This document shows, piece by piece, positions 26,153 through 34,442 of a stretch of DNA of 38,479 nt (position 1 is its first letter; each line of letters starts with the position of its first letter). This DNA comes from Flavobacteriales bacterium (GTDB lineage: Bacteria > Bacteroidota > Bacteroidia > Flavobacteriales_G > JALEGO01), in the NCBI GenBank assembly GCA_020631045.1, contig JAHDHZ010000024.1, positions 1-38,479 of the forward strand, in the 5' to 3' direction. The notes under the pieces were generated by a model. That model did not search any database. It saw only the letters and a list, made by a program, of their open reading frames with translations, and was not told the DNA's origin. The position numbers and the translations under genes were made by a program.

Positions 26153-28525
26153 TTATTTATGAATCAATAACTTTTGGGTTGTTTGATCGCCTTTTTGATT
26201 GCTCAATCTTAAATAGTACATCCCAGCAGGTAATTCTTGAACAAAGAATTGAAAAGCCTGATCTTTCTGAACCAATGCATCACTAAAATAGTTTTCAATG
26301 TGTCTACCCGTAAAATCAAACAAATCTAAAGAGAGTAATTCTTTGCCTGTTGTATTTAAAGCAACAGTCACAAAATCTTTTGTTGGATTCGGAAATACAT
26401 GCAGGCTGTTTTTCGAGGCAAAAACATCAGGTAAAGAAAGGCTTGGATCAACCATAAAACTCCATGGAGCTGACCAAGCTAAAGGCAAGCCATTTTGAAT
26501 GTATCTAACCCTCCAATAATAAGTTGTGCCTTTGACCAATCCATTGACATCAAACTCTGTATCACTGTTGTAGTGTTGATTGTCAATATAATTAAAAGTC
26601 TGTTGCTGTAGGTTAGGTGAATTAAACCCCGCATCAGTATCAAACTGTACTTCATAGGCATCTACTGCAGTGGCCTGCGCTTTCCAATCTAGGGTAGCAC
26701 TGTAATCTTGAATGAGTGACTGATCTTGAGGAGACGATAAAATAATATCAGTAGTAAAGGTTCCGTCAACTTCAAAAGCATCAAAATAAAAGTTGTTTCC
26801 ACCTCCAGAAATAAACTCTATTTTAAACATCATTCTATCAGTTAAGTCATTGGCTCCCATTGTGAAAGTATGATTCTTCCACTCTGAATCATCTGCAGGC
26901 ACAAAACTACCCGTTTGATTGTCAGCAGAGAAAAGCGTAGAGGCTGGTCGAATGTATTTTAAAGTCCAAGTTTGCCCACAATCTTTAGAGAAGTAAACAT
27001 TCATCTTATCAACGTTGGTGATTACTTTTCTAGCAAAAGCTGTTTTAAAACTTACCGCTGCAAAACTCATGTTTGAAAGGTCAAACAAGGGTGAAATCAA
27101 CACATCAGTATTGCCAGATGTATTAAGAGTATTGTTTAGGTAAATGCTTGAAGAAGAGCTATACCCAGAAAGTGCTGAACTTTCAAAAGTGATCACATCT
27201 TGCTCAACATTATCAACATCCCAATCTAATGAAGGAATGGCAATGCTTTCAAAATCTTCATTAAATGGAGCTGCCTTACCTTCAGGTTGAATGACTCTTA
27301 CAACTCCTTGCTTATTTACAGATAGATTGCCAGAAGCATTGGTCACAGCAAGAGAGATGTCAGAAAATCCTTCAGTAACAAAAATCATTTCAGGATCTTG
27401 AGTACTGTAACTACCAGCATTTGTAGCATTCCAAGACCAAGAAGTTGGCCCATGATAAGAAGCGTCTAACACCTTAAAAGTGTCGCCCACACACGCTACT
27501 GATGAAGGTACTAAAAAATCAGCCACACATAAATTATCATTGCCATCAGTACCAGTAGCAGCTAGATTGGCCGCCGTCCAGAGGTTGTTGCGTTGAGAAA
27601 GGTTTGAATTCAAAGCAGCATTCATTCTATCTGCTTGCCCTTGGGTAAACATGTGCGTGCAAGCAGCATAATTCATGAAGTTTTGCACGTTATCTAAACT
27701 ACCACAAGTGGTAGAAGCAGTATTGCACCCTGATGCATTACCAATACAATTAGGAGTATCTGACACCCCATCATCAGTATTGCATGCAGCAGTGATTCCG
27801 ATCTCTCCATTACCCCAAGTATGCGCCAAATTAATCCAATGGCCTACTTCGTGTGTCAATGTTTTTCCATCAGCATTTGAAGCTGTTTCAATAGTCCCTA
27901 AAGCGGAGTGTCTAATCACAATACCATCAATTTGAGGGCTAAAATTTGCAACAGATGGATATTGAGAATAGCCCAAGACAATGCCTTGGCCAGATCCACC
28001 CACATCAATTGATTTAACAACCCATACGTTTAGATATTTTTCTCTTGGCCATTGATTGATTTTTGAATTGTTATCAGCACTATTGGTCAAAGCTGTCTCA
28101 TAACGGTTAATTCCGTTGGTACAATTACCCTGAGGATCTTTTTGAGCCAATTTAAATTCAATTTCAGAGTCAGCTGCAATACCTGTAAAATCAGCAATTA
28201 CACTAGAGAAATCAGCGTTTGTTTTGCGCATGTCTTCATTCAACACTCGAAGGCCATCTAAGACTTGTCTGTCTGAAATGTTTTCTGTTCCGTTCTCATG
28301 TAGAATATGAAAAACAATAGGAATGGTTTTCACAACTGATGATGCCTTTTGATGTTGATAAGCAGCAGCCTCTTGCTCAGCTTGTAATTTTGCAGCTTTG
28401 ATCTGTGATACCAAATGAGGATTGGCTTGAATAAATTGCTGCTCGGCCAATCTGTGTCCACAAGGTTCTTGTGCCAAGAGTGCAGTTGAAACAATGCCTG
28501 TCAGTAGAAGAAGTATATTTTTCAT
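26153..28525 (-). CDS. secreted M43 zinc metalloprotease, paralogue of the adjacent gene, T9SS type A
   Basis: LTHEVGHWINLAHTWG, NFMNYAACTHMFT, PKD-like region, C-terminal FPNPTKDFVTVALNT...PAGMYYLRLSNQ. Confidence 0.92.
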   Translation of the reverse strand: MKNILLLLTGIVSTALLAQEPCGHRLAEQQFIQANPHLVSQIKAAKLQAEQEAAAYQHQKASSVVKTIPIVFHILHENGTENISDRQVLDGLRVLNEDMRKTNADFSSVIADFTGIAADSEIEFKLAQKDPQGNCTNGINRYETALTNSADNNSKINQWPREKYLNVWVVKSIDVGGSGQGIVLGYSQYPSVANFSPQIDGIVIRHSALGTIETASNADGKTLTHEVGHWINLAHTWGNGEIGITAACNTDDGVSDTPNCIGNASGCNTASTTCGSLDNVQNFMNYAACTHMFTQGQADRMNAALNSNLSQRNNLWTAANLAATGTDGNDNLCVADFLVPSSVACVGDTFKVLDASYHGPTSWSWNATNAGSYSTQDPEMIFVTEGFSDISLAVTNASGNLSVNKQGVVRVIQPEGKAAPFNEDFESIAIPSLDWDVDNVEQDVITFESSALSGYSSSSSIYLNNTLNTSGNTDVLISPLFDLSNMSFAAVSFKTAFARKVITNVDKMNVYFSKDCGQTWTLKYIRPASTLFSADNQTGSFVPADDSEWKNHTFTMGANDLTDRMMFKIEFISGGGNNFYFDAFEVDGTFTTDIILSSPQDQSLIQDYSATLDWKAQATAVDAYEVQFDTDAGFNSPNLQQQTFNYIDNQHYNSDTEFDVNGLVKGTTYYWRVRYIQNGLPLAWSAPWSFMVDPSLSLPDVFASKNSLHVFPNPTKDFVTVALNTTGKELLSLDLFDFTGRHIENYFSDALVQKDQAFQFFVQELPAGMYYLRLSNQKGDQTTQKLLIHK

Positions 28526-28546
28526 AGCTTAGATGTTAGTGCCCCA

Positions 28547-28554
28547 CAAATGTA
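28547..28554 (-). promoter_or_regulatory. -7 box TACATTTG upstream of M43 protease gene
   Basis: Reverse complement of CAAATGTA; 21 nt before ATG at 28525. Confidence 0.45.
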
Positions 28555-28645
28555 ACTCATAAAAAAGAAACCATAGTCTTAGGGGGGAGTTATTCAGAAT
28601 TTATAAATTTAAGATATATTTCGTTTTTTGTCAACCCCGTAAACC

Positions 28646-29275
28646 ATGGCTAAATACTTAACCCTAGAAGAAGCTAAGCAACATACTTTAAAGAGTGAAA
28701 GTACTCTTAGAAGACTGGTGAGAACCTGTTTGAAAGATGCCAAACTGAAGAAAAACATCAAAACCAAAAAGTTGGCCAATGGCGGATACCAGTACTTGAT
28801 CAACAGTGCATTGCTCGATGAGAAGTACCAAAAAATAGACAAAAAAACCTCAGCAGTGGGCGCCACATCCACCCCAAAAAAAAGCATTAAAAAACCTTCT
28901 AAAAAAACTGTAGAAACACCAAAAAAACAAGACAATCAAACCATTGAGGTTTTACAGCAATACATTCAAACACTTAAAAGTCAATTAGAGGTTAAAGATG
29001 CTCAAATTGCCGCTAAAAACAATCAAGTCTCTGAACTGTTAGAACGCGATCGAGAAAGTAATTTACTGCTTGAGCGTATCAATCAAGCATTGATCAAATA
29101 CAAAATACCTGAATACATTGAAACACAGGTTGTTGAAGTTGAACAAATACCAGAAAAAAGCCCTATAATTGAGGTTAAAAAAGAGCCTGAACATTCAAAG
29201 CCTGCAAAAAAGAAAAAGAAGAAAAAAAACAAAAAGGGCAAAGCAACTTTTTCAGATTGGCTCAATCAATTTTAA
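28646..29275 (+). CDS. hypothetical protein: HTH-like N-terminus, coiled coil, Lys-rich tail
   Basis: KYLTLEEAKQHTLKSESTLRRLVRT resembles a helix-turn-helix; QLEVKDAQIAAKNNQVSELLERD coiled coil; PAKKKKKKKNKKGKATFSDWLNQF. Confidence 0.7.
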   Translation: MAKYLTLEEAKQHTLKSESTLRRLVRTCLKDAKLKKNIKTKKLANGGYQYLINSALLDEKYQKIDKKTSAVGATSTPKKSIKKPSKKTVETPKKQDNQTIEVLQQYIQTLKSQLEVKDAQIAAKNNQVSELLERDRESNLLLERINQALIKYKIPEYIETQVVEVEQIPEKSPIIEVKKEPEHSKPAKKKKKKKNKKGKATFSDWLNQF

Positions 29276-29278
29276 GAC

Positions 29279-29914
29279 ATGCCTCAGCCCAAAATCAAAG
29301 CGCTGATTGACTTTTTAAGTGCTGGTTACAAGAAGGGCCTAGCAGGTGAACACGCTCATGAAAAATTAGCTCCTAAAGGCAGACTCAAACCTGATCAATT
29401 TGCCAATAAAATTGCTTTGGCAAAAAAAAGTGCTGTATTGGCACTCTTTTATTTAAAAGAAGGAAAAGAATATTTGCTGTGTATTAGGCGCCCTAAATAT
29501 GAGGGTACCCATAGCAATCAAATTGCTTTTGCTGGAGGTAAATGCGAAGATGAAGACCAAGATTATTTAGATACGGCTCTGAGAGAAACGCATGAAGAGG
29601 TGGGCATTTATAAAGATGAGATTCATGTGGTTGGAAAGCTCTCTTCACTGTATATTCCACCAAGTAATTTTTATGTGCAACCTTTTTTAGGAGTTTGCTT
29701 GAGTGAAAATCCGAAATTTAAACCAGATCAAAGAGAAGTTGAAAAACTGATTGAAATTGAACTAAACGAGCTTAAAAACTTTCAAGTTACCCACCAAAGT
29801 ATTACAAAAGGGACAATAAAGATGCGTATGCCCAGTTACTTATACAATCAGCACATTATTTGGGGAGCAACCGCCATGATGATTGCTGAGATAAAAGCAT
29901 TGATTGATTCTTGA
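29279..29914 (+). CDS. CoA pyrophosphatase-like Nudix hydrolase
   Basis: Nudix box GGKCEDEDQDYLDTALRETHEEVGI; NQIAFAGGK upstream motif. Confidence 0.92.
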   Translation: MPQPKIKALIDFLSAGYKKGLAGEHAHEKLAPKGRLKPDQFANKIALAKKSAVLALFYLKEGKEYLLCIRRPKYEGTHSNQIAFAGGKCEDEDQDYLDTALRETHEEVGIYKDEIHVVGKLSSLYIPPSNFYVQPFLGVCLSENPKFKPDQREVEKLIEIELNELKNFQVTHQSITKGTIKMRMPSYLYNQHIIWGATAMMIAEIKALIDS

Positions 29915-32900
29915 AGTTTTTTTTGAATGTCATACTCATCTGCTATGCGCAACAGTTTTTCAGCCAAATCTATGCTGTAAAGCGCGTTAAACTTAAAGCT
30001 CAAACAAATGTTTGGATGCAAATTGATTCTTCTTCAATTGCTCCTAATTCTCTACTTGTTTGGTGTGGTGATGCCTTGTTAGACAGCTCTTTTTTTAACT
30101 ATTCTGCTGAAAAAGCGAAGATCAAGTTTTTAAACACTTCTTGCGATTCTGTGGTATTGACTTACAGGCGCCTGGGCTTTGATTTTAATAAGACGTATCA
30201 AAACAAAAAATTTGACGATTACTTGTACATCAAAGAAAGTAAAAATCCTTTTGAGTATTCTGCTTTAACAGACCAAACATCTAATTCAAAAAACACCATT
30301 TACAAACAAGGGAGTATTGCAAGAGGATTGCGCGTGGGCAACGCTCAAGATTTAGCCCTCTTGTCAAATCTAAACCTGCAATTAGAAGGCAAAATATCTG
30401 AAGAAATAAATATCAGAGCAGCCATAACCGACCAAAATTTGCCCATTCAACCTGAAGGAAACACCCTTCAATTGCAAGATTTTGATCGAGTATTTATTGA
30501 ACTATACAACCAGAAAAATTCGATTATTGCGGGTGATTTTCAAATCAAATCACCCCATCATCACTTCTTACGATACCAGAAAAAATCACAAGGCCTCCAC
30601 TTTGTTCACGGGCCCAAAAAAGAAGGTCTTTACACTTCTATCTCAGCAGCTGCATCGCGCGGAAAATTTGCCAGAAAAACCCTAGCACAACAAGAGGGTA
30701 AACAAGGGCCTTATGCTTTGAGAGGTGCCGAGAACGAACTGTTTATCATCATACTTTCAGGCACCGAAAAAGTCTTTATTGATGGCAAGCAACTCAAACG
30801 CGGCGCAGAGCATGATTACATCATTGATTACAACACTGCTCAACTTACCTTTACCCCCAAACAACCCATTACCAAAGACAAGCGAGTAATCATTGAATTT
30901 CAGTACACCGACCAGAGCTATGCTCGGTTGCTCTCACAAGCTCAAGTGGGCTATCAAAAAGACAGTTTACATGCCTTTTTACACCTTTACACCGAAGGTG
31001 ATTTAAAAAACCAGTCTGTCAATGCAGAGCTTGACGATGCCAAAAAGAGTTTTTTAAGCACTTTGGGCGATGATATTGATGCAGCATTTTTCAATGCGCA
31101 AGATTCAATTGGTTATGTGCAAGATCGGGTATTGTATGAAAAAATAGACTCTTTAGGGTATACTGTTTACCGCTACTCTACCGACCCTTCAGTGGCACAC
31201 TATGCCTTGAGTTTTTCAGATTTAGGACAAGGCAAGGGCAATTATGTGCTTTCAGAAAACGCTGCCAATGGTAAAGTATACAAATGGGTCAAACCAGATA
31301 CTGTAAATGGGGTGTTACTGCAGGTGGGTAGTTTCGAGCCCATTGTTTTATTGAAAACACCTAAACTCAATCAAATGGTTACCACAGGTATTTCAAAAAT
31401 CTATAAAAAGGCAAGTTTTGCTATTGAAACGGCTCTTTCAAATAACAATCTCAATACGTTTTCTGCCTTAGATAACCAAAACAATATTGGAACAGCCTTA
31501 AATGCGAAGGGGTCAAAAAAGATCGATGTTTCTAAGCATAGTTATTTAGAGCTTCAATTAGATTACGAATTTGTGCATCGAGATTTTACAGCCATTGAGT
31601 GGTTTAGGGCGCCTGAATTTTCACGTGATCAGAACATCAACAGCCTTGAAATCAAAGAACACCAACATTTGAGTGCTGGTGGGTTGGCATTAAACAACAC
31701 CAAATACAACAAACTGCTTGCTTATAAATTTCAGCACTATTTGATTGAAAAAAACACCCTGAATAGTTTTAAACATCAGATTTTACAAGACATTAAAAGC
31801 AAGAAATTCACCATCAATACCAACACAGAAGTGTTGAGTAGTGATTTTGAGGTACAAACCAGTACGTTTTGGCGCAACCGCTCATTGCTCATCTGGCACA
31901 TCAATGCACAAACCGATTTGGGGTTTCGAGACGATTTTGAAAACAACCAATTTTTCTTACAAGACTCTTTGCTTGGCAATGCTTATCAGTTTTTAGAACT
32001 CGAAGGCTTTATTCAGCGCAAAGACAGCAGTAAATCTTTGCGATTGTCTTACATTCAGCGCACCGATCAAAAGCCTTTTGAAAACAAACTCTCTGGTGCA
32101 ACTTATGCTGACAACATTGCACTGAGTACGCATTTTTTTAAACACACACACTTTAATATTAAAACACAAACAACCTACAGAAATCTTAAGATTCAAAACA
32201 CCGACTTATCGAACGATCAGCCTGAAGAGACCTTCTTAAACCGCATTGAATATAACGTTCAGCACCCCAAACAATGGTTTGCCCACCAGTTTTTTTATGA
32301 AACGGCTTCTGGTTTTGAATCGAGAAAAGAATACGTTTTTGTAGCTGTAGCACCGGGCAGAGGCAACTACACTTGGATAGACTACGACTCATCAGGCACC
32401 CAAGAACAAAATGAATTTGAGATTGCTCAATTTACAGACCAAGCCAATTATGTGAGAGTACTCACTCCTTCAACTGAATTTATCAAAACCAAAAATAACC
32501 AACTCTCAACAGCTTTAAACTTAAACTTATCTGGTCTTTCAAGCCCTGAAAAAAAGCTTTTAAACACCTTTTCTAAATTCTCAAATCAAACGGCCTTTCA
32601 ATTGAACACTAAAGATGCTTCTGATGGTGTTTTTACAGTTCAAAACCCTTTTGATGTTGCACTTACAGATACTAATTTATTAGGTATGAATCGGGTGTTT
32701 AGAAATACTATTTTCTTCGATCAATCTGGCCATAAATTCTCAAGCAACTATACTGTTTCAAACACAGCCAATAAAGTACTTTCAAACAATGGTTACCGAT
32801 TTATTTCAAATCAAACTCAAGAATTATACCTGCGCGCTAAACTCTCAAAACTTGCGCTGTTTGAAGCCAAATTACTCGAAGGGCAAAAGCAACAAGAAGA

Positions 32901-33354
32901 CGCCTTTTTTAGTTCCAGAGATTTCAACATTTACTTGCAAAGCATAAGTCCTAAAATAAGCTTGCAACCCACCATAAATCATAGAATTTCTTTAGAATAT
33001 CAATGGGCTAAAAAACAAAACAACATTGATTTAGGGGGGCAAAATAGCCAAAAACACGAAATAAAAACCATTTATCGGTACAGCAAAGCTGCCAAAATCA
33101 ATCTAGAATTAGAAGCAGCCTTATTGCTGTTAGACTTTAAAGACGCCTTTGATAATCCTATTACCAGCAACAGTTCTAGCATTGCTTTTGAAATGCTTGA
33201 AGGCCTTAACACCGGGCAAAATATCTTGTGGGGATGTTCAGCTCAAAAAACCATTAAAAAAAACACGCAGGTTACTTTCTTATACAACGGCAGAAAAAAT
33301 CAAAATTCAAAAGCCATTCACACTGGTTCTGCTGAGATTCGCATATTTTTCTAA
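29911..33354 (+). CDS. large predicted outer-membrane/cell-surface protein, Bacteroidota conserved hypothetical
   Basis: Signal peptide-like N-terminus (MKFFLNVILICYAQQFFSQ), alternating beta-strand pattern, C-terminal ...GSAEIRIFF ending in aromatic residue; TTG start overlaps Nudix stop. Confidence 0.7.
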   Translation: MKFFLNVILICYAQQFFSQIYAVKRVKLKAQTNVWMQIDSSSIAPNSLLVWCGDALLDSSFFNYSAEKAKIKFLNTSCDSVVLTYRRLGFDFNKTYQNKKFDDYLYIKESKNPFEYSALTDQTSNSKNTIYKQGSIARGLRVGNAQDLALLSNLNLQLEGKISEEINIRAAITDQNLPIQPEGNTLQLQDFDRVFIELYNQKNSIIAGDFQIKSPHHHFLRYQKKSQGLHFVHGPKKEGLYTSISAAASRGKFARKTLAQQEGKQGPYALRGAENELFIIILSGTEKVFIDGKQLKRGAEHDYIIDYNTAQLTFTPKQPITKDKRVIIEFQYTDQSYARLLSQAQVGYQKDSLHAFLHLYTEGDLKNQSVNAELDDAKKSFLSTLGDDIDAAFFNAQDSIGYVQDRVLYEKIDSLGYTVYRYSTDPSVAHYALSFSDLGQGKGNYVLSENAANGKVYKWVKPDTVNGVLLQVGSFEPIVLLKTPKLNQMVTTGISKIYKKASFAIETALSNNNLNTFSALDNQNNIGTALNAKGSKKIDVSKHSYLELQLDYEFVHRDFTAIEWFRAPEFSRDQNINSLEIKEHQHLSAGGLALNNTKYNKLLAYKFQHYLIEKNTLNSFKHQILQDIKSKKFTINTNTEVLSSDFEVQTSTFWRNRSLLIWHINAQTDLGFRDDFENNQFFLQDSLLGNAYQFLELEGFIQRKDSSKSLRLSYIQRTDQKPFENKLSGATYADNIALSTHFFKHTHFNIKTQTTYRNLKIQNTDLSNDQPEETFLNRIEYNVQHPKQWFAHQFFYETASGFESRKEYVFVAVAPGRGNYTWIDYDSSGTQEQNEFEIAQFTDQANYVRVLTPSTEFIKTKNNQLSTALNLNLSGLSSPEKKLLNTFSKFSNQTAFQLNTKDASDGVFTVQNPFDVALTDTNLLGMNRVFRNTIFFDQSGHKFSSNYTVSNTANKVLSNNGYRFISNQTQELYLRAKLSKLALFEAKLLEGQKQQEDAFFSSRDFNIYLQSISPKISLQPTINHRISLEYQWAKKQNNIDLGGQNSQKHEIKTIYRYSKAAKINLELEAALLLLDFKDAFDNPITSNSSSIAFEMLEGLNTGQNILWGCSAQKTIKKNTQVTFLYNGRKNQNSKAIHTGSAEIRIFF

Positions 33355-33410
33355 TGTCAGGTTTCTAAAAAGATTTATCTTTTGTGCACTAATCATCAAA
33401 ACAAAACACA

Positions 33411-34220
33411 ATGAACAACACTTACATTCAACAAGGCATTGACATGGCCGTTCAATACTTTCCTAAAGTCCTTTTAGCAATTCTTACCCTTTGGATTGGT
33501 TTTTGGGTCGTTAAAAAAATCGTCAAACTCTCAGAACGTTTAATGGGTAGATCAGATTTAGATGAATCACTCAAAAAATTCTTAGGCTCTTTAATTGGTA
33601 TTTTATTAAAAGTACTTGTCGTGCTTTCAGTGGCCTCTATGTTTGGTGTAAATACCACCTCTTTTGTAGCAATTCTATCTGCTTTGATGGTTGGAGTTGG
33701 CATGGCGTTAAATGGTACAATTGGCCACTTTGCATCAGGGGTAATGCTTATGATTTTTAAACCCTTTAAGGTCGGTGATTTGGTTGATATAGGGGGCGGA
33801 AATCTTGGTGCAGTAGATGCCATTAACGCTTTTAATACTACCCTTAAAACCCTAGACAATAAGCGCATTATTATTGGCAACTCAAATGTAACGGGCAATA
33901 CCATTACCAATATTTCTGGTCAAGGTACGGTTGGAGTTGAGCTCACCTTTGGTATCGCTTATGACGCAAGCATTGACAAAGCCCGTGAGATTATTCTAAA
34001 GGTTGGAAAAGCTTGCCCGCACATTTTAGACAATCCCGCTCAAGGTGTAGTCGTGGCTGAATTGGCTGACAATTCTGTGAACTTAGCAACCCGCCCATTT
34101 TGCAAGTCAGAACACTATTGGGACACGCTTTTTTACATGCAAGAAAATGTTAAAAAAGAATTAGATAAAGCAAACATTGGCATTCCGTTTCCGCAGATGG
34201 ATGTGCATATGATCAAGTAA
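33411..34220 (+). CDS. MscS family mechanosensitive ion channel
   Basis: SALMVGVGMALNGTIGHFASGVMLMIFKPFKVGDLVDIGG: TM3 and beta-domain signature. Confidence 0.94.
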   Translation: MNNTYIQQGIDMAVQYFPKVLLAILTLWIGFWVVKKIVKLSERLMGRSDLDESLKKFLGSLIGILLKVLVVLSVASMFGVNTTSFVAILSALMVGVGMALNGTIGHFASGVMLMIFKPFKVGDLVDIGGGNLGAVDAINAFNTTLKTLDNKRIIIGNSNVTGNTITNISGQGTVGVELTFGIAYDASIDKAREIILKVGKACPHILDNPAQGVVVAELADNSVNLATRPFCKSEHYWDTLFYMQENVKKELDKANIGIPFPQMDVHMIK

Positions 34221-34277
34221 CCCAATTTTTAGAACGCTTCAAAAAATAGCCTTTCTTCGTTATCGAAACAAAACTGC

Positions 34278-34366
34278 GAGCAGGGCTTTTGGAAAAAGTC
34301 TTTTGCAGAGCGGTCAAAGATAAACTTTGAATGCTTTGCAAAAGACTTTTTCCAAAAGCCCTGCTC
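34278..34366. repeat. 89-bp long palindrome (42-bp arms, 5-nt loop)
   Basis: 34278-34319 versus reverse complement of 34325-34366: 39/42 identical, the outer 30 bp perfect. Confidence 0.9.
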
Positions 34367-34429
34367 TGGTTTTATTAAACAACAACAATCAAGTTGCTTT
34401 AGAACGAGTAAAATTCTGGGTAAAGTTTG

Positions 34430-34437
34430 TACATTTG
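34430..34437 (+). promoter_or_regulatory. -7 box TACATTTG for six-repeat T9SS protein gene
   Basis: Matches TAnnTTTG, ends 5 nt before ATG at 34443. Confidence 0.5.
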
Positions 34438-34442
34438 GCAGC

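Noticed and set aside
33452-33910. 152-aa antisense ORF in mscS
   Set aside because: Overlaps a clear MscS CDS; low-complexity Pro/Ser/Lys composition typical of antisense frames.
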